Assembly (NCBI RefSeq): GCF_905171765.1
Contig: NC_053391.1
Span: 693,213,035-693,277,034 of the forward strand
DNA from: Bufo bufo
Taxonomy: Eukaryota; Chordata; Amphibia; Anura; Bufonidae
Direction of reading: 5' to 3'
Length of the DNA: 64,000 nucleotides
Part shown: positions 12,601-24,460 of the stretch, one piece after another
Position numbering within the stretch: the stretch's first letter is position 1
Layout of the letters: each line of letters opens with the position of its first letter
Translations under genes and position numbers: made by a program
The notes under the pieces: generated by a model
Database searches by the model: none
Told to the model about the DNA's origin: nothing
What the model saw: the letters and a program-made list of their open reading frames with translations, nothing else

Positions 12601-15600
12601 AGGGGGCGCTCCAGACTACACATCCAGACTGCTGTTATAGGGGGTGCTCCAGACTACACATCCAGACTGCTGTTATAGGGGGCGCTCCTGACTACACATC
12701 CAGACTGCTGTTATATGTGGCGCTCCAGACTACACATCCAGACTGCTGTTATAGAGGGCGCTCCAGACTACACCTCCAGACTGCTGTTATAGGGGGCTCT
12801 CTATACTACACATCCAGACTGCTGTTATAGGGGGAGCTCTATACTACACATCCAGACTGCTGTTATAGCTGGCGCTCCAGACTACACATCCAGACTGCTG
12901 TTATAGGGGGCGATCCAGACTACACATCCAGACTGCTGTTATAGGAGGCGCTCCAGACTACACATCCAGACTGCTGTTATAGGAGGCGCTCCAGACTACA
13001 CATCCAGACTGCTGTTATAGGGGGCGCTCTATACTACACATCCAGACTGCTGTTATAGGGGGCGCTCTATACTACACATCCAGACGGCTGTTATAGGGGG
13101 CGCTCCAGACTACACAACCAGACTGCTGTTATAGGGGGCGCTCTATACTACACATCCAGACTGCTGTTATAGCTGGCGCTCCAGACTACACATCCAGACT
13201 GGTGTTATAGGGGGCGCTCCAGACTACACATCCAGACTGCAGTTATAGGGGGCGCTCTATACTACACATCCAGACTGCTGTTATAGGGGGCGCTCCAGAC
13301 TACACATCCAGACTGCTGTTATAGGGGGCGCTCCAGACTACACATCCAGACTGCTGTTATAGGGGCCGCTCCAGACTACACAGCCAGACTGCTGTTATAG
13401 GGGGTGCTCCAGACTACACATCCAGACTGCTGTTATAGGGGGCGCTCCACACTACACATCCAGACTGCTGTTATAGGGGGCGCTCTATACTACACATCCA
13501 GACTGCTGTTATAGGGGGCGCTCTATACTACACATCCAGACGGCTGTTATAGGGGGCGCTCCAGACTACACAACCAGACTGCTGTTATAGGGGGCGCTCT
13601 ATACTACACATCCAGACTGCTGTTATAGCTGGCGCTCCAGACTACACATCCAGACTGCTGTTATAGGGGGCGCTCCAGACTACACATCCAGACTGCAGTT
13701 ATAGGGGGCGCTCTATACTACACATCCAGACTGCTGTTATAGGGGGCGCTCCAGACTACACATCCAGACTGCTGTTATAGGGGGCGCTCCAGACTACACA
13801 TCCAGACTGCTGTTATAGGGGCCGCTCCAGACTACACATCCAGACTGCTGTTATAGGGGGAGCTCTATACTACACATCCAGACTGCTGTTATAGGGGGCG
13901 CTCTATACTACACATCCAGACTGCTGTTATAGGGGGCGCTCTATACTACACATCCAGACTGCTGTTATAGGGGGCGCTCCAGACTACACATCCAGACTGC
14001 TGTTATAGGGGGCGCTCCAGACTACACATCCAGACTGCTGTTATAGGGGGCTCTCCAGACTACACATCCAGACTGCTGTTATAGGGGGCGCTCTATACTA
14101 CACATCCAGACAGCTGTTATAGGGGGCGCTCCAGACTACACATCCAGACTGCTGTTATAGGGGGCGCTCCAGACTACACATCCAGACTGCTGTTATAGGG
14201 GGCGCTCCAGACTACACATCCAGACTGCTGTTATAGGGGGCGCTCTATACTACACATCCAGACTGCTGTTATAGGGGGCGCTCCAGACTACACATCCAGA
14301 CTGCTGTTATAGGGGGCGCTCTATACTACACATCCAGACTGCTGTTATAGGGGGCGCTCCAGACTACACATCCAGACTGCTGTTATAGGCGGCGCTCCAG
14401 ACTACACATCCAGACTGCTGTTATAGGGGGCGCTCCAGACTACACATCCAGACTGCTGTTATAGGGGGCGCTCTATGCTACACATCCAGAATGCTGTTAT
14501 AGGGGGCGCTCCAGACTACACATCCAGACTGCTGTTATAGGGGGCGCTCTATACTACACATCCAGACTGCTGTTATAGGGGGCGCTCCAGACTACACATC
14601 TAGACTGCTGTTATAGGGGGCGCTCTATACTACACATCCAGACTGCTGTTATAGGGGGCGCTCTATACTACACATCCAGACTGCTGTTATAGGGGGTGCT
14701 CTATACTACACATCCAGACTGCTGTTATAGGGGGCGCTCTATACTACACATCCAGACTGCTGTTATAGGGGGCGCTCTATACTACACATCCAGACGGCTG
14801 TTATAGAGGGCGCTCCAGACTACACATCCAGACTGCTGTTATAGGGGGCGCTCTATACTACACATCCAGACTGCTGTTATAGAGGGCGATCCAGACCACA
14901 CATCCAGACTGCTGTTATAGGGGCCGCTCCAGACTACACATCCAGACTGCTGTTATAGGGGGCGCTCCAGACTACACATCCAGACTGCTGTTATAGGGGG
15001 CGCTCCAGACTACACATCCAGACTGCTGTTATAGGGGGCGCTCTATACTACACATCCAGACTGCTGTTATAGGGGGCGCTCCAGACTACACATCCAGACT
15101 ACTGTTATAAGGGGCGCTCTATACTACACATCCAGACTGCTGTTATAGGGGGCGCTCCAGACTACACATCCAGACTGCTGTTATAGGGGGCGCTCTATAC
15201 TACACATCCAGACTGCTGTTATAGGGGGTGCTCTATACTACACATCCAGACTGCTGTTATAGGGGGCGCTCTATACTACACATCCAGACTGCTGTTATAG
15301 GGGGCGCTCTATACTACACATCCAGACGGCTGTTATAGAGGGCGCTCCAGACCACACATCCAGACTGCTGTTATAGGGGGCGCTCTAGACTACACATCTA
15401 GACTGCTGTTATAGAGGGCGATCCAGACCACACATCCAGACTGCTGTTATAGGGGGCGCTCTAGACTACACATCCAGACTGCTGTTATAGGGGGCGCTCT
15501 ATACTACACATCCAGACTGCTGTTATAGGGGGCGCTCCAGACTACACATCCAGACGGCTGTTATAGAGGGCGCTCCAGACTACACATCCAGACTGCTGTT

Positions 15601-16377
15601 ATAGGGGGCGCTCTATACTACACATCCAGACTGCTGTTATAGGGGGCGCTCCAGAATACACATCCAGACTGCTGTTATAGGGGGCGCTCCAGACTACACA
15701 TCCAGACTGCTGTTATAGGGGGCGCTCCAGACTACACATCCAGACTGCTGTTATAGGGGGCGCTCTATACTACACATCCAGACTGCTGTTATAGGGGGCG
15801 CTCCAGAATACACATCCAGACTGCTGTTATAGGGGGCGCTCCAGACTACACATCCAGACTGCTGTTATAGGGGCGCTCTATACTACACATCCAGACAGCT
15901 GTTATAGGGGGCGCTCTATACTACACATCCAGACTGTTGTTATAGGGGGCGCTCTATACTACACATCCAGACAGCTGTTATAGGGGGCGCTCTATACTAC
16001 AACTCCAGACTGCTGTTATAGGGGGCGCTCCAGACTACACATCCAGACTGCTGTTATAGGGGCGCTCTATACTACACATCCAGACTGCTGTTATAGGGGG
16101 CGATCCAGACCACACATCCAGACTGCTGTTATAGAGGGCGCTCCAGACTACACATCCAGACTGCTGTTATAGGGGGCGCTCTATACTACACATCCAGACT
16201 GCTGTTATAGGGGGCGCTCCAGACTACACCTCCAGACTGCTGTTATAGGGGCGCTCCAGACTACACATCCAGACTGCTGTTATAGGGGGCGCTCCAGACT
16301 ACACATCCAGACAGCTGTTATAGGGGGCGCCCGAGACTACACATCCAGACTGCTGTTATAGGGGGCGCTCTATACTC
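3629..16377. repeat. 12.7-kb satellite array of a 38-bp unit
   Basis: About 335 head-to-tail copies of a 38-base unit, ctccagactacacatccaga followed by ctgctgttatagggggcg. Two main alleles alternate: ctccagactaca and ctctatactaca. A third variant replaces gggggcgct with gggggagct. Identical runs of variants recur at distances of 456, 683 and 1419 bases, so the array grew partly by duplication of multi-unit blocks. Each standard unit contains TAGGGGGCGCT. The array sits in the 17.4-kb PDE2A intron and makes up most of its length. Confidence 0.98.
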
Positions 16378-16380
16378 CCT

Positions 16381-16655
16381 ATCAGGAGTAGGGTGAATAT
16401 TTAGTTTTATTCTGCCAAGTGCACAAGAGGAGGAGGAGGAGGAGGAGCTTCACTGTGACGTGCTCTTTGCATTGAGCTGCTTCTCAGCCCCACCCCTCTG
16501 CTGTGAGTGACAGCTGCGCATCTTACCAGGAGACCGCTCCAGCTGCCACTCAGAGCAGAGACTGTGAAGCAGCTCAATGTAGAGGGCACTTCACAGTGAA
16601 GCTCCGCCTCGTGGACACTTGAAGAATAAAACTTCATACTCCCACTACTCCTGAT
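16381..16655. mobile_element. Foldback MITE beside the 38-bp array
   Basis: The element begins ATCAGGAGTAG and ends CTACTCCTGAT. The arms match over most of 275 bases: gcttcactgtga at 16447 faces tcacagtgaagc near 16594, and gagctgcttc faces gaagcagctc. A short GAG microsatellite (about 16428-16447) has expanded in the left arm. Non-autonomous and non-coding; it abuts the satellite edge exactly. Confidence 0.8.
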
Positions 16656-16750
16656 GACAGAAGCTCCACAAATGTATGTTTGTCCTTCTCCTCCCTAGCC
16701 CCTACCTGCTGTTGGCAGTTTAAATGGTGAAAACTTCAGACGGACTCCCT

Positions 16751-17165
16751 TTAAAGGGGCCTTCCAGTAGTTTTGAGTTATCCCCTATACACGGATAGGG
16801 GATAACTCTTAGCAATAGGAGCACCACCGATCAGAGGAACAGGGTTCCCATACCCCACAGGGCTCCTGAAATGAATGGACTGGTTGGTCGAGCATGCACG
16901 CTGCCACTCCATTCATTTCCATTAGATTCCTAGAGAGCTGAGTAAACACTTTATTTCAGGGACCCTGTGAGGTAGGAGGTCCCTGCTCTAATGGGGGTCC
17001 CAGTAGTAGGACCCCCTCTTTTCTCATAATTTTATAACAAGACACGTAGGCTCCTATTGCATCAACTCTCTTTACTGATCTACCATAGCAGCAAAGAAAA
17101 AGAACTGGTATCACATAGATAAAACCTGTGGAGTATAACTTTAAATTACTGGAATACTCCTTTAA
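16751..17165. mobile_element. TTAA-flanked MITE (piggyBac-like), copy 1
   Basis: The ends are TTAAAGG-type and inverted: TTAAAGGGGCCTTCCAGTAG on the left and CTGGAATACTCCTTTAA on the right, each including a TTAA. TTAA duplication is the mark of piggyBac-type transposition. The interior includes a gataggggataactc motif and a cagggttcccat patch shared with the copy at 55232-55448. No transposase is encoded. Confidence 0.7.
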
Positions 17166-17871
17166 TGTGGTGAAAGTACCTAGACCGGCAGGACTACTAT
17201 AACCCCCATCATTGAGGATGTACATAAGTGCTGTGTGTGACTTCTCCTCCGCTCTGCGGCTTCTTGCGTCACATTAGCAGGTGGCGGAGCATTTGCATTC
17301 ACACTTGTAAATGAGACACGTTCCCTCCTCAGTTAACAACATTATTAATTTTCACCTAATCTGCATATATGTAAATGAGGCATCTACCCTGTTAAAGGCA
17401 CAGTCACCTGGTCAGAGCATCCCCCACTAGAACCTGTGCGGACTCTACAAGTGATCCTGGTCAATCACTAATTGCTGTTGCTACATCATCCACAGACAAT
17501 CAATGGAAGAGATCTCCCCCTGCCATTTGTCAGTTTTTACTGCAGTTTCGGCATTCTATTCATGAACCTGAAATATCAGGATACATGTAACTATAGGTCC
17601 ATTTTAGCTCCCATTTAGTCTCCAGCACCCACTGTCCAATCAACCCAAGTGGCAGATTATCAGGTCATTGTCTGCTGGTCCGTCATGGGATGGGGTTGAT
17701 GGAATTTCAGTGCACTATATGACCTCGCTGCAGTACCTCTAAGAAGAAGTTGGGGGGGGGGGGCTTCTTGTCGTTCAGTGATTCATTTTAATCATAGGAG
17801 CTTCTCCTGTACGAGGTTCTGTAGAAGCTGTGCCCTAACAGACTTTGTGTTTCAATTGCTCATCATTTGCT
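17166..17871. other. Intron sequence, nothing recognised
   Basis: No exon, RNA gene or clear repeat is seen, apart from a G run at about 17752-17763. Confidence 0.5.
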
Positions 17872-18125
17872 AAATATCTGCTTGCTGTCAATGAATGGGA
17901 ACATGTTTACATCCAGAGGCTGAAAATATGTATCCAGTCTAGACAATTCTCGGAGCTGAACCGCCTGGACTCATTGTAGCAACCTGGAGAGAGGTTTGTG
18001 CTGCTGATGTGTTTAGCTCAGAGGGTTGTCTAGACTGGATGCATCTGTAACAAACCCTCAGCTGTGAGACGTATTCGGTTAGGACGGGTTTTCAGCCTCT
18101 GGATGCCAAGCAGAGATCTTGCACA
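17872..18125. mobile_element. Foldback MITE, family F, copy 2
   Basis: It shares the arms gtatccagtctagacaa and ttgtctagactggatgc with copy 1, as well as aaccctcagctgtgaga and an outer agcagagatctt. The left arm is more diverged than in copy 1. Confidence 0.75.
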
Positions 18126-18468
18126 TGGTGAGAAACTAAAAACACTGAAAAGTCTTAGAAAGTTGTAGAACTGTTCAGCATATCATGATCTAGCGCTGAT
18201 TATTCCTCCTATGAATGTACCCCCCTCCCAGCAGTGAGACCCCCGAGGTGTTACAGGAGATGTGGCCTAAGGAATCCCTCTGCCTATAGAGCTGATGTGC
18301 AGAGCGCCGCCGGGGACCGTCCTTGGAGAATCGGTGCCGGGGGTCTGACCATCACTTATCCATGTCTGGATGGGAGGTGAGGGGTTAAAGATGCTGGGGG
18401 GAAGGGTCACCAGTTCTTCACTGAGGAGGGATCCAGATATCAGAGCCTCAGTGGCTTCATGTATCATA
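18126..18468. other. Intron sequence, nothing recognised
   Basis: This stretch between a MITE and a short tandem array shows no exon or repeat that I recognise. Confidence 0.5.
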
Positions 18469-18655
18469 CTGATACGTTGTATCCCTGACATAATGACTGA
18501 TACGTTGTATCCCTGACATAATGACTGATACGTTGTATCCCTCACATAATGACTGATACGTTGTATCCCTCACATAATGACTGATACGTTGTATCCCTGA
18601 CATAATGACTGATACGTTGTATCCCTCACATAATGACTGATACGTTGTATCCCTG
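18469..18655. repeat. 28-bp tandem repeat
   Basis: About 6.5 copies of a 28-base unit containing gatacgttgtatccctgaca followed by taatgact. Two alleles (ccctgac and ccctcac) are interspersed. Confidence 0.95.
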
Positions 18656-18817
18656 CCTCCAGACCTTCCTGCCCATCACGTGCTGCGCCATTCTCTCGTC
18701 CGGGCGGACGCCGCGCCCCTGGGAGCCTTTATGAAGACTGATGGGGTTTTGCATATTAAGAAGTAGGTTAATGACATGAAAATTAGGAAAATTCATCAGA
18801 AGTGAGAACGGCAGCTG
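18656..18817. other. Short single-copy island
   Basis: Between two tandem arrays lies an unrepeated stretch with tttgcatattaag and gttaatgacatgaaaatta, resembling a small conserved non-coding element. This is inference from base composition only. Confidence 0.25.
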
Positions 18818-19374
18818 AAGATCTGCAGAACATCGCTCTGTCCTCTACCACCTCCTGACAGATATATAGTGATATCTCCTGCAGATTATTACACCACTGA
18901 CCTCTTTAGAGATCTGCAGAACATCGCTCTGTCCTCTCTACCTCCTGACAGATATATAGTGATATCTCATGCAGATTATTACACTACTGACCTTTTTAGA
19001 GATCTGCAGAACATCGCTCTGTCCTCTCTACCTCCTGACAGATATATAGTGATATCACCTGCAGATTATTACACCACTGACCTCTCTAGAGACCTGCAGA
19101 ACATCGCTCTGTCCTCCACACCTCCTGACACACAGTGATATATCCTGCAGATTATTACACCCCTGACCTTTCTAGAGATCTGCAGAACATCGCTCTGTAC
19201 TTTACCACCTCCTGACAGATATATAGTGATATCTCCTGCAGATTATTACACCACTGACCTCTCTAGAGATCTGCAGAATATCGCTCTGTCCTCTCTACCT
19301 CCTGACAGATACATAGTGATATATCCTGCAGATTATTACACCACTGAGCCCTCTTGGAGATCTGCAGAACATTG
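18818..19374. repeat. 90-bp tandem repeat next to a PDE2A exon
   Basis: Six to seven copies of an approximately 90-base unit containing gatctgcagaacatcgctct and gcagattattacaccactga. One copy is 86 bases long. The open frame at 18869-19138 exists only because 90 is a multiple of three. The array ends about 30 bases from exon 19405-19516. Confidence 0.95.
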
Positions 19375-19404
19375 CAAAATGAGATGACTAGGAGGTGGAC
19401 TCAC

Positions 19405-19516
19405 TTGACATTCGCACTTCAGCTTCTGCTCCTTCTGGAAGGCCAGCGTGCTGGTGAGGACGGTGGACGTGTAGCAGAAGCAATGATGGATCTTGTGTTC
19501 ATCCACCTCTGTGTAG
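19405..19516 (-). CDS. PDE2A: PDE2A internal exon (end of GAF-A)
   Basis: A 112-base exon. The acceptor reads TCTCTCCCCAG and the donor GTGAGT. After completing a split codon it encodes 37 residues, including [20 protein letters not shown] and ending KLKCECQ, which closely matches vertebrate PDE2A at the C-terminal end of GAF-A. It joins the exon at 23916-24043 in phase 2 and the exon at 1961-2000 in phase 0. The NKFDE-type GAF motif is split over the upstream junction: NK lies on the previous exon and YTEVDE here. A tyrosine therefore stands where PDE2A usually has the phenylalanine, and the loop seems one residue short. GAF-A serves mainly in dimerisation. Tandem repeats lie close on both sides. 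Confidence 0.95.
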
Positions 19517-19792
19517 CTGGGGAGAGACGAGCGGAGAGCGGTCAGTGCAAGCACCAGGGCAATCAGCATATCAATGGTTAAATGTCCTCAGAGGCAGACT
19601 AATACATAAGCTCCACCCCTAAATACAGACCACACCCATATACAATAGGAAGAGTGCCCCCATAACAGAGCCAGAGTACACACATTACGGGTCCGGATAG
19701 GGATTACAGCCAAAATGCCCCTATACCTGCGCCAGCAGAGTGCCCCCATGGTAATGCAAAAGTACTCCAAAGCACTGCTAACCAGAGTGCCC

Positions 19793-21965
19793 CCATTATA
19801 TAGTCAGCCAGGTGCCCTCATAATATAGCCAGCCAGGTGACCCCATATTATAGTCAGCCAGGTGACCTCATAATATAGTCAGTCAGGTGACCCCATAATA
19901 TAGTCAGCCAGGTGACCCCATAATATAGTCAGCCAGGTGACCCTATAATATAGTCAGCCAGGTGACCCCATATTATAGTCAGCCAGGTGCCCTCATAATA
20001 TAGTCAGCCAGGTGACCCCATATTATAGTCAGCCAGGTGCCCTAATAATATAGTCAGCCAGGTGACCCCATATTATAGTCAGCCAGGTGTCCCCATAATA
20101 TAGTCAGCCAGGTGCCCACATTATATAGTCAGCCAGGTGCCCTCATAATAGTCAGCCAGGGGCCCTCATAATATAGTCAGCCAGGTGACCCCATAATATA
20201 GTCAGCCAGGTGACCCCATAATATAGTCAGCCAGGTGACCCCATATTATAGTCAGCCAGGTGTCCCATAATATAGTCAGCCAGGTGCTCTCATAATAGTC
20301 AGCCAGGGGCCCACATAATATAGTCAGCCAGGTGACCCCATATTATAGTCAGCCAGGTGACCCCATATTATAGTCAGCCAGTTGTCCCATAATATAGTTA
20401 GCCAGGTGACCCCATAATATAGTCAGCCAGGTGTCCTCATAATATAGTCAGCCAGGTGTCCCATAATATAGTCAGCCAGGTGACCTCATATTATAGTCAG
20501 CCAGGTGCCCTCATAATATAGTCAGCCAGGTGCCCTCATAATATAGTCAGCCAGGTGTCCTCATTATATAGTCAGCCAGGTGCCCCCATAATATAGTCAG
20601 CCAGGTGACCCCATATTATAGTCAGCCAGGTGCCCCCAAAATATAGTCAGCCAGGTGACCCCATATTATAGTCAGCCAGGTGACCCCATATTATAGTCAG
20701 CCAGGTGCCCTAATAATATAGTCAGCCAGGTGTCCTCATAATATAGTCAGCCAGGTGTCCTCATAATATAGTCAGCCAGGTGTCCCATAATATAGTCAGC
20801 CAGGTGCCCTCATATTATAGTCAGCCAGGTGCTCTCATAAGATAGTCAGCCAGGTGCCCTCATATTATAGTCAGCCAGGTGCCCCCAAAATATAGTCAGC
20901 CAGGTGACCCCATATTATAGTCAGCCAGGTGACCCCATATTATAGTCAGCCAGGTGCCCTCATAATATAGTCAGCCAGGTGCCCTAATAATATAGTCAGC
21001 CAGGTGTCCTCATTATATAGTCAGCCAGGGGCCCTCATAATATAGTCAGCCAGGTGCCCTCATGATATAGTCAGCCAGGGGCCCTCATAATATAGTCAGC
21101 CAGGGGCCCTCATAATATAGTCAGCCAGGTGCCCTCATAATATAGTGAGCCAGGTGTACCCATAATATAGTCAGCCAGGTGTCCCCATAATATAGTGAGC
21201 CAGGTGTACCCATAATATAGTCAGCCAGGTGCCTTCATAATATAGTCAGCCAGGTGCCCCTATAATATAGTCAACCAGGTGCCCTCATCATATAGTCAGC
21301 AAGGTGCCCTCATAATATAGTCAACCAGGGGCCCTCATAATATAGTCAGCCAGGTGCCCCCATAATATAGTCAGCAAGGTGCCCTCATAATATAGTCAGC
21401 CAGGTGCCCCTATAATATAGTCAGCCAGGTGCCTTCATAATATAGTCAACCAGGTGCCCTCATCATATAGTCAGCAAGGTGCCCTCATAATATAGTCAGC
21501 CAGGTGTCCCATTATATAGTCAGCCATGTGCCCTCATTATATAGTCAGCCAGGTGCCCTCATAATATAGTCAGCCAGGTGTCCCATTATATAGTCAGCCA
21601 TGTGCCCTCATTATATAGTCAGCCAGGTGCCCTCATATTATAGTCAGCCAGGTGTCCCATTATATAGTCAGCCATGTGCCCTCATAATATAGTCAGCCAG
21701 GTGCCCCTATAATATAGTCAACCAGGTGCCCTCATAATATAGTCAGCCAGGTGCCCCCATAATATAGTCAGCCAGGTGTCCCCATAATATAGTCAGCCAG
21801 GTGCCCTCATAATATAGTCAGCCAGGTGCCCCATAATATAGTCAGCCAGGTGCCCCCATAATATAGTCAGCCAGGTGCCCTCATAATATAGTCAGCCAGG
21901 TGCCCCCATAATATAGTCAGCCAGGTGCCCCCATAATATAGTCAGCCAGGTGCCCCATAACAGTG
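19793..21965. repeat. 25-bp minisatellite array
   Basis: About 86 copies of a 25-base unit, tatagtcagccaggtgccct followed by cataa. Sub-types differ in gccct, gaccc, gtccc and gcccc, and in cataatata versus catattata. The unit seems to have arisen from local agtgcccccat sequence just to the left (about 19735-19795). Confidence 0.97.
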
Positions 21966-22258
21966 CCTAAGGACCCCAGATGCTATACTACTTATTAAAG
22001 GGCTTGTGATTATGGACATCATAGAGGGGGTCCCCACTTAGGCACCCCTAGATGAGCCAGAGAGAAGAGACTCTAACATGCAGCAGAGTTACATCACATC
22101 TTATCCTCTAGTTACAGCCAAAGCTACAGGCACAGTTCTCCTGTTGCCTCTCAGGGTGCAGGCCATAATATCTACCTGCTGGTTCTTTACCTTTCTGGAG
22201 AGTCATCTGAAATAGTGCATTGTGGGATGTGCTGAGTTATGGATGTCAGTTCAGTGCA

Positions 22259-22703
22259 GATGGATTTCCAGTGGCAGCTTTGGATGTGATTGGAGTATGA
22301 GACTGGTGGATTTCCAGTGGCAGCTTTGGATGTGATTGGGGTATAAGACTATCCCTGAAGTCAGGCAGTGCAAACTACATACAAAATTCCTCAGTGACAT
22401 ATTTAGATGTAAAGGGGTTTCATCCAAAAACAGCGCCACACCCGTCCACTGGAGAAGTGTGGTATTGCAGCTCAGCTCTATTATTTGCAATGTGGTCGAG
22501 ATGCAAGACCAGGTACAACCTCTGGACAAGAGTGATGCTGTCTCTAGAAGAAAGCATCCAATCCAGGACAACGCCTTTCAATCTACACATATCTCGGAGT
22601 AACTCTGTATGTACTTTGCATATCCTATTTTACGTTACAGTCTTATACTCTAATCACATCCAAAGCTGCAATCAGAATTCTATTGGCACTGGAAATCCAT
22701 CCA
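22259..22703. mobile_element. Palindromic element with a second MITE nested inside
   Basis: The left end holds a 50-base tandem duplication of ggatttccagtggcagcttt. The right end (22640-22703) carries its reverse complement: ctaatcacatccaaagctgc, then cactggaaatcc. Between the arms, 22420-22565 matches the family whose conserved piece is ccaaaaacagcgccacaccc, also found at 39886-40070 and 56059-56135. The outer element was apparently invaded by, or fused with, that family. Confidence 0.6.
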
Positions 22704-23915
22704 CACTGCAGCGACAGCTACGTCCATAGCGGAGCCGAAGAGTCCAAGAGCAAAGGTGAAAGGTAAAAGCTGCCAATGAATCGGCACCGAGTGACTGGCT
22801 GAGAGGCGGCATCCCTGGCACCAACAGGGCCAAGCAGGCAAACATCTGCTGCCATATCTGGCCCATACATCAAGAGGATGGCGTGACCTTCCCGAGCCAC
22901 CCCGCAGATGGAGAGGAGGCTCCGGGCGCAGTACAGACGGAACATTTATTTTACAATTAAACCGTCTCCTCTGCTGAGATTCACTTACATGAAAGGTCAG
23001 CGCAGCGCCAACGTCTGCACAGCAAAGAGGGGCGGAGGACTGTGCCCGGCAGCGCACTGGAAGATGAGACCGATACAGCAAATGGCGCAAAAGTCTAAAA
23101 CTCTAGAGCTGATAAACAGCTGCGGCTGTTAGGAGACGGTATGGCATCGGTGAATCCTTTGTAAAGGGACGTGGCCCCTTTAAGAGTGATCTCGATACAT
23201 CAGATTAACATAGTATCGGAAAGATTCATGCATACGGCGGTACGTTTCATAGACGCCCCATGCTCCCGTCACCCCGTATCTACAAGCAGCATGTCCAATT
23301 CCAGCGGGACGGTATGTGGACATCCCCAGCAATGGTGACAACCCCCCAAATTACATTTTAATAGTATTATCATTATTATCGGAGCACTCTATGGCGGTAT
23401 TAAAGACGCCTGCATCTGATGAAGACACGCTGAGACCTCTCCATGGCAGAGGAGGGCGCTCATCCTCCAAATCCTGCAATCCTCCAGAGCAGGAACTGGA
23501 TCTGGTCTCCTGAGGACACCACCAGCTACTTCATCTCCTGCTCCAGCTTCTGATGGTCATGGCACCCAACGGGTTTACGTCCGGCATCTGCAGTCCCTGA
23601 TAACCATGGACCTAAACTGACCCAGACTCTACTATACACATGCATTCTCGGCTGGACTGAGTATGCATGTGTTCTGAACATAACCCACATCCTCCTCCTC
23701 CTCCACAATTTTCAAGGTTATTGCCCCATGAACCTGCCAAAATCCAGCAATCTCCCCGACCTCTGCCAAGGGGGGAGAGTCGGGAGGCCACCACACATAT
23801 TAGAGGGTTGTCCAGTTTGAGGGCTTCAACCAATAAACGTCTAGGTTCCTGCGACCATGACCAAGGAACGAACAATGGATATGGAGTCCAACTGGGCAGG
23901 GGTCTCACCACTTAC
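22704..23915. other. Intron sequence, no exon supported
   Basis: This 1.2-kb stretch has several short open frames on both strands but no plausible exon with splice sites or family similarity. A fragment near 23805-23830 (gggttgtccagtttgaggg) resembles an interspersed amphibian repeat end. Otherwise it appears single-copy. Confidence 0.4.
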
Positions 23916-24043
23916 CTTCCCCCATGCTTGTTAAAGGCACAAGCCAAGGCCACCACCTGGGAGGTTGCCCGACTTATGACGGGGACGCAGAGCATAGAGT
24001 GGACCTCGAAGCCCAACATGTTGTTCAGATGCTTGTGCTCCTC
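23916..24043 (-). CDS. PDE2A: PDE2A internal exon (GAF-A core)
   Basis: A 128-base exon with acceptor TTTCTTCCAG and donor GTAAGT. It encodes 42 residues plus two bases of a split codon, including [18 protein letters not shown] and [11 protein letters not shown], a signature stretch of PDE2A GAF-A. It begins in phase 0 after the exon at 32198-32266 and ends in phase 2, matching the start of the exon at 19405-19516. The NK of the NKFDE-type motif is close to the 3' end. The first residues (EEHKHLNN) are less conserved than the strands that follow. A clear polypyrimidine tract precedes the acceptor. Confidence 0.96.
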
Positions 24044-24460
24044 CTGGAAGAAAGGAATAAAAATGATTAAAAAAAAACAAAAAAAACACACCCTCACTCA
24101 CAATAATCTAAATGTGGAAACTTCATTGTTTTAGATAAAGAGAAGTCAAAAGGGGTGAAACTTGTACCCCCAACGAGAATTGGGGGGCCGGACACCGAAA
24201 CATCAAAGTGGCAGGAGACAGACCCACATAAAAGAGGAGATACAAAGCTATAGTCATAAAGGAAGCTTCCGAGCCGATCCTGACAGTTCTGTACAATCTG
24301 CAAAAACAATATCACCAACTAATTACCGCACCAAACCTGCCATATCCAGAGGCAATTATCAGTCCTCTAATTAATGAGGTGATCTAACGAGACCAGAAAC
24401 TCAGCATCCAAGGGAAAGACTCCTACCGCAATATACATCATACAGAGGATAATGAAAGAG
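24044..24460. other. Intron sequence, nothing recognised
   Basis: It contains an A-rich patch (24066-24087) and otherwise unremarkable sequence running into the 35/36-bp array. Confidence 0.45.

Noticed and set aside
3629..16377. CRISPR-like array (short direct repeats)
   Set aside because: There are no unique spacers, the copies are contiguous, and the context is a vertebrate intron.
18869..19138. 89-codon frame with a 30-residue repeat
   Set aside because: It is the 90-bp tandem repeat; no independent support for coding.
22680..23090. 136-codon minus-strand open frame with hydrophobic end
   Set aside because: No family similarity and no splice signals; overlapping frames on both strands suggest chance.
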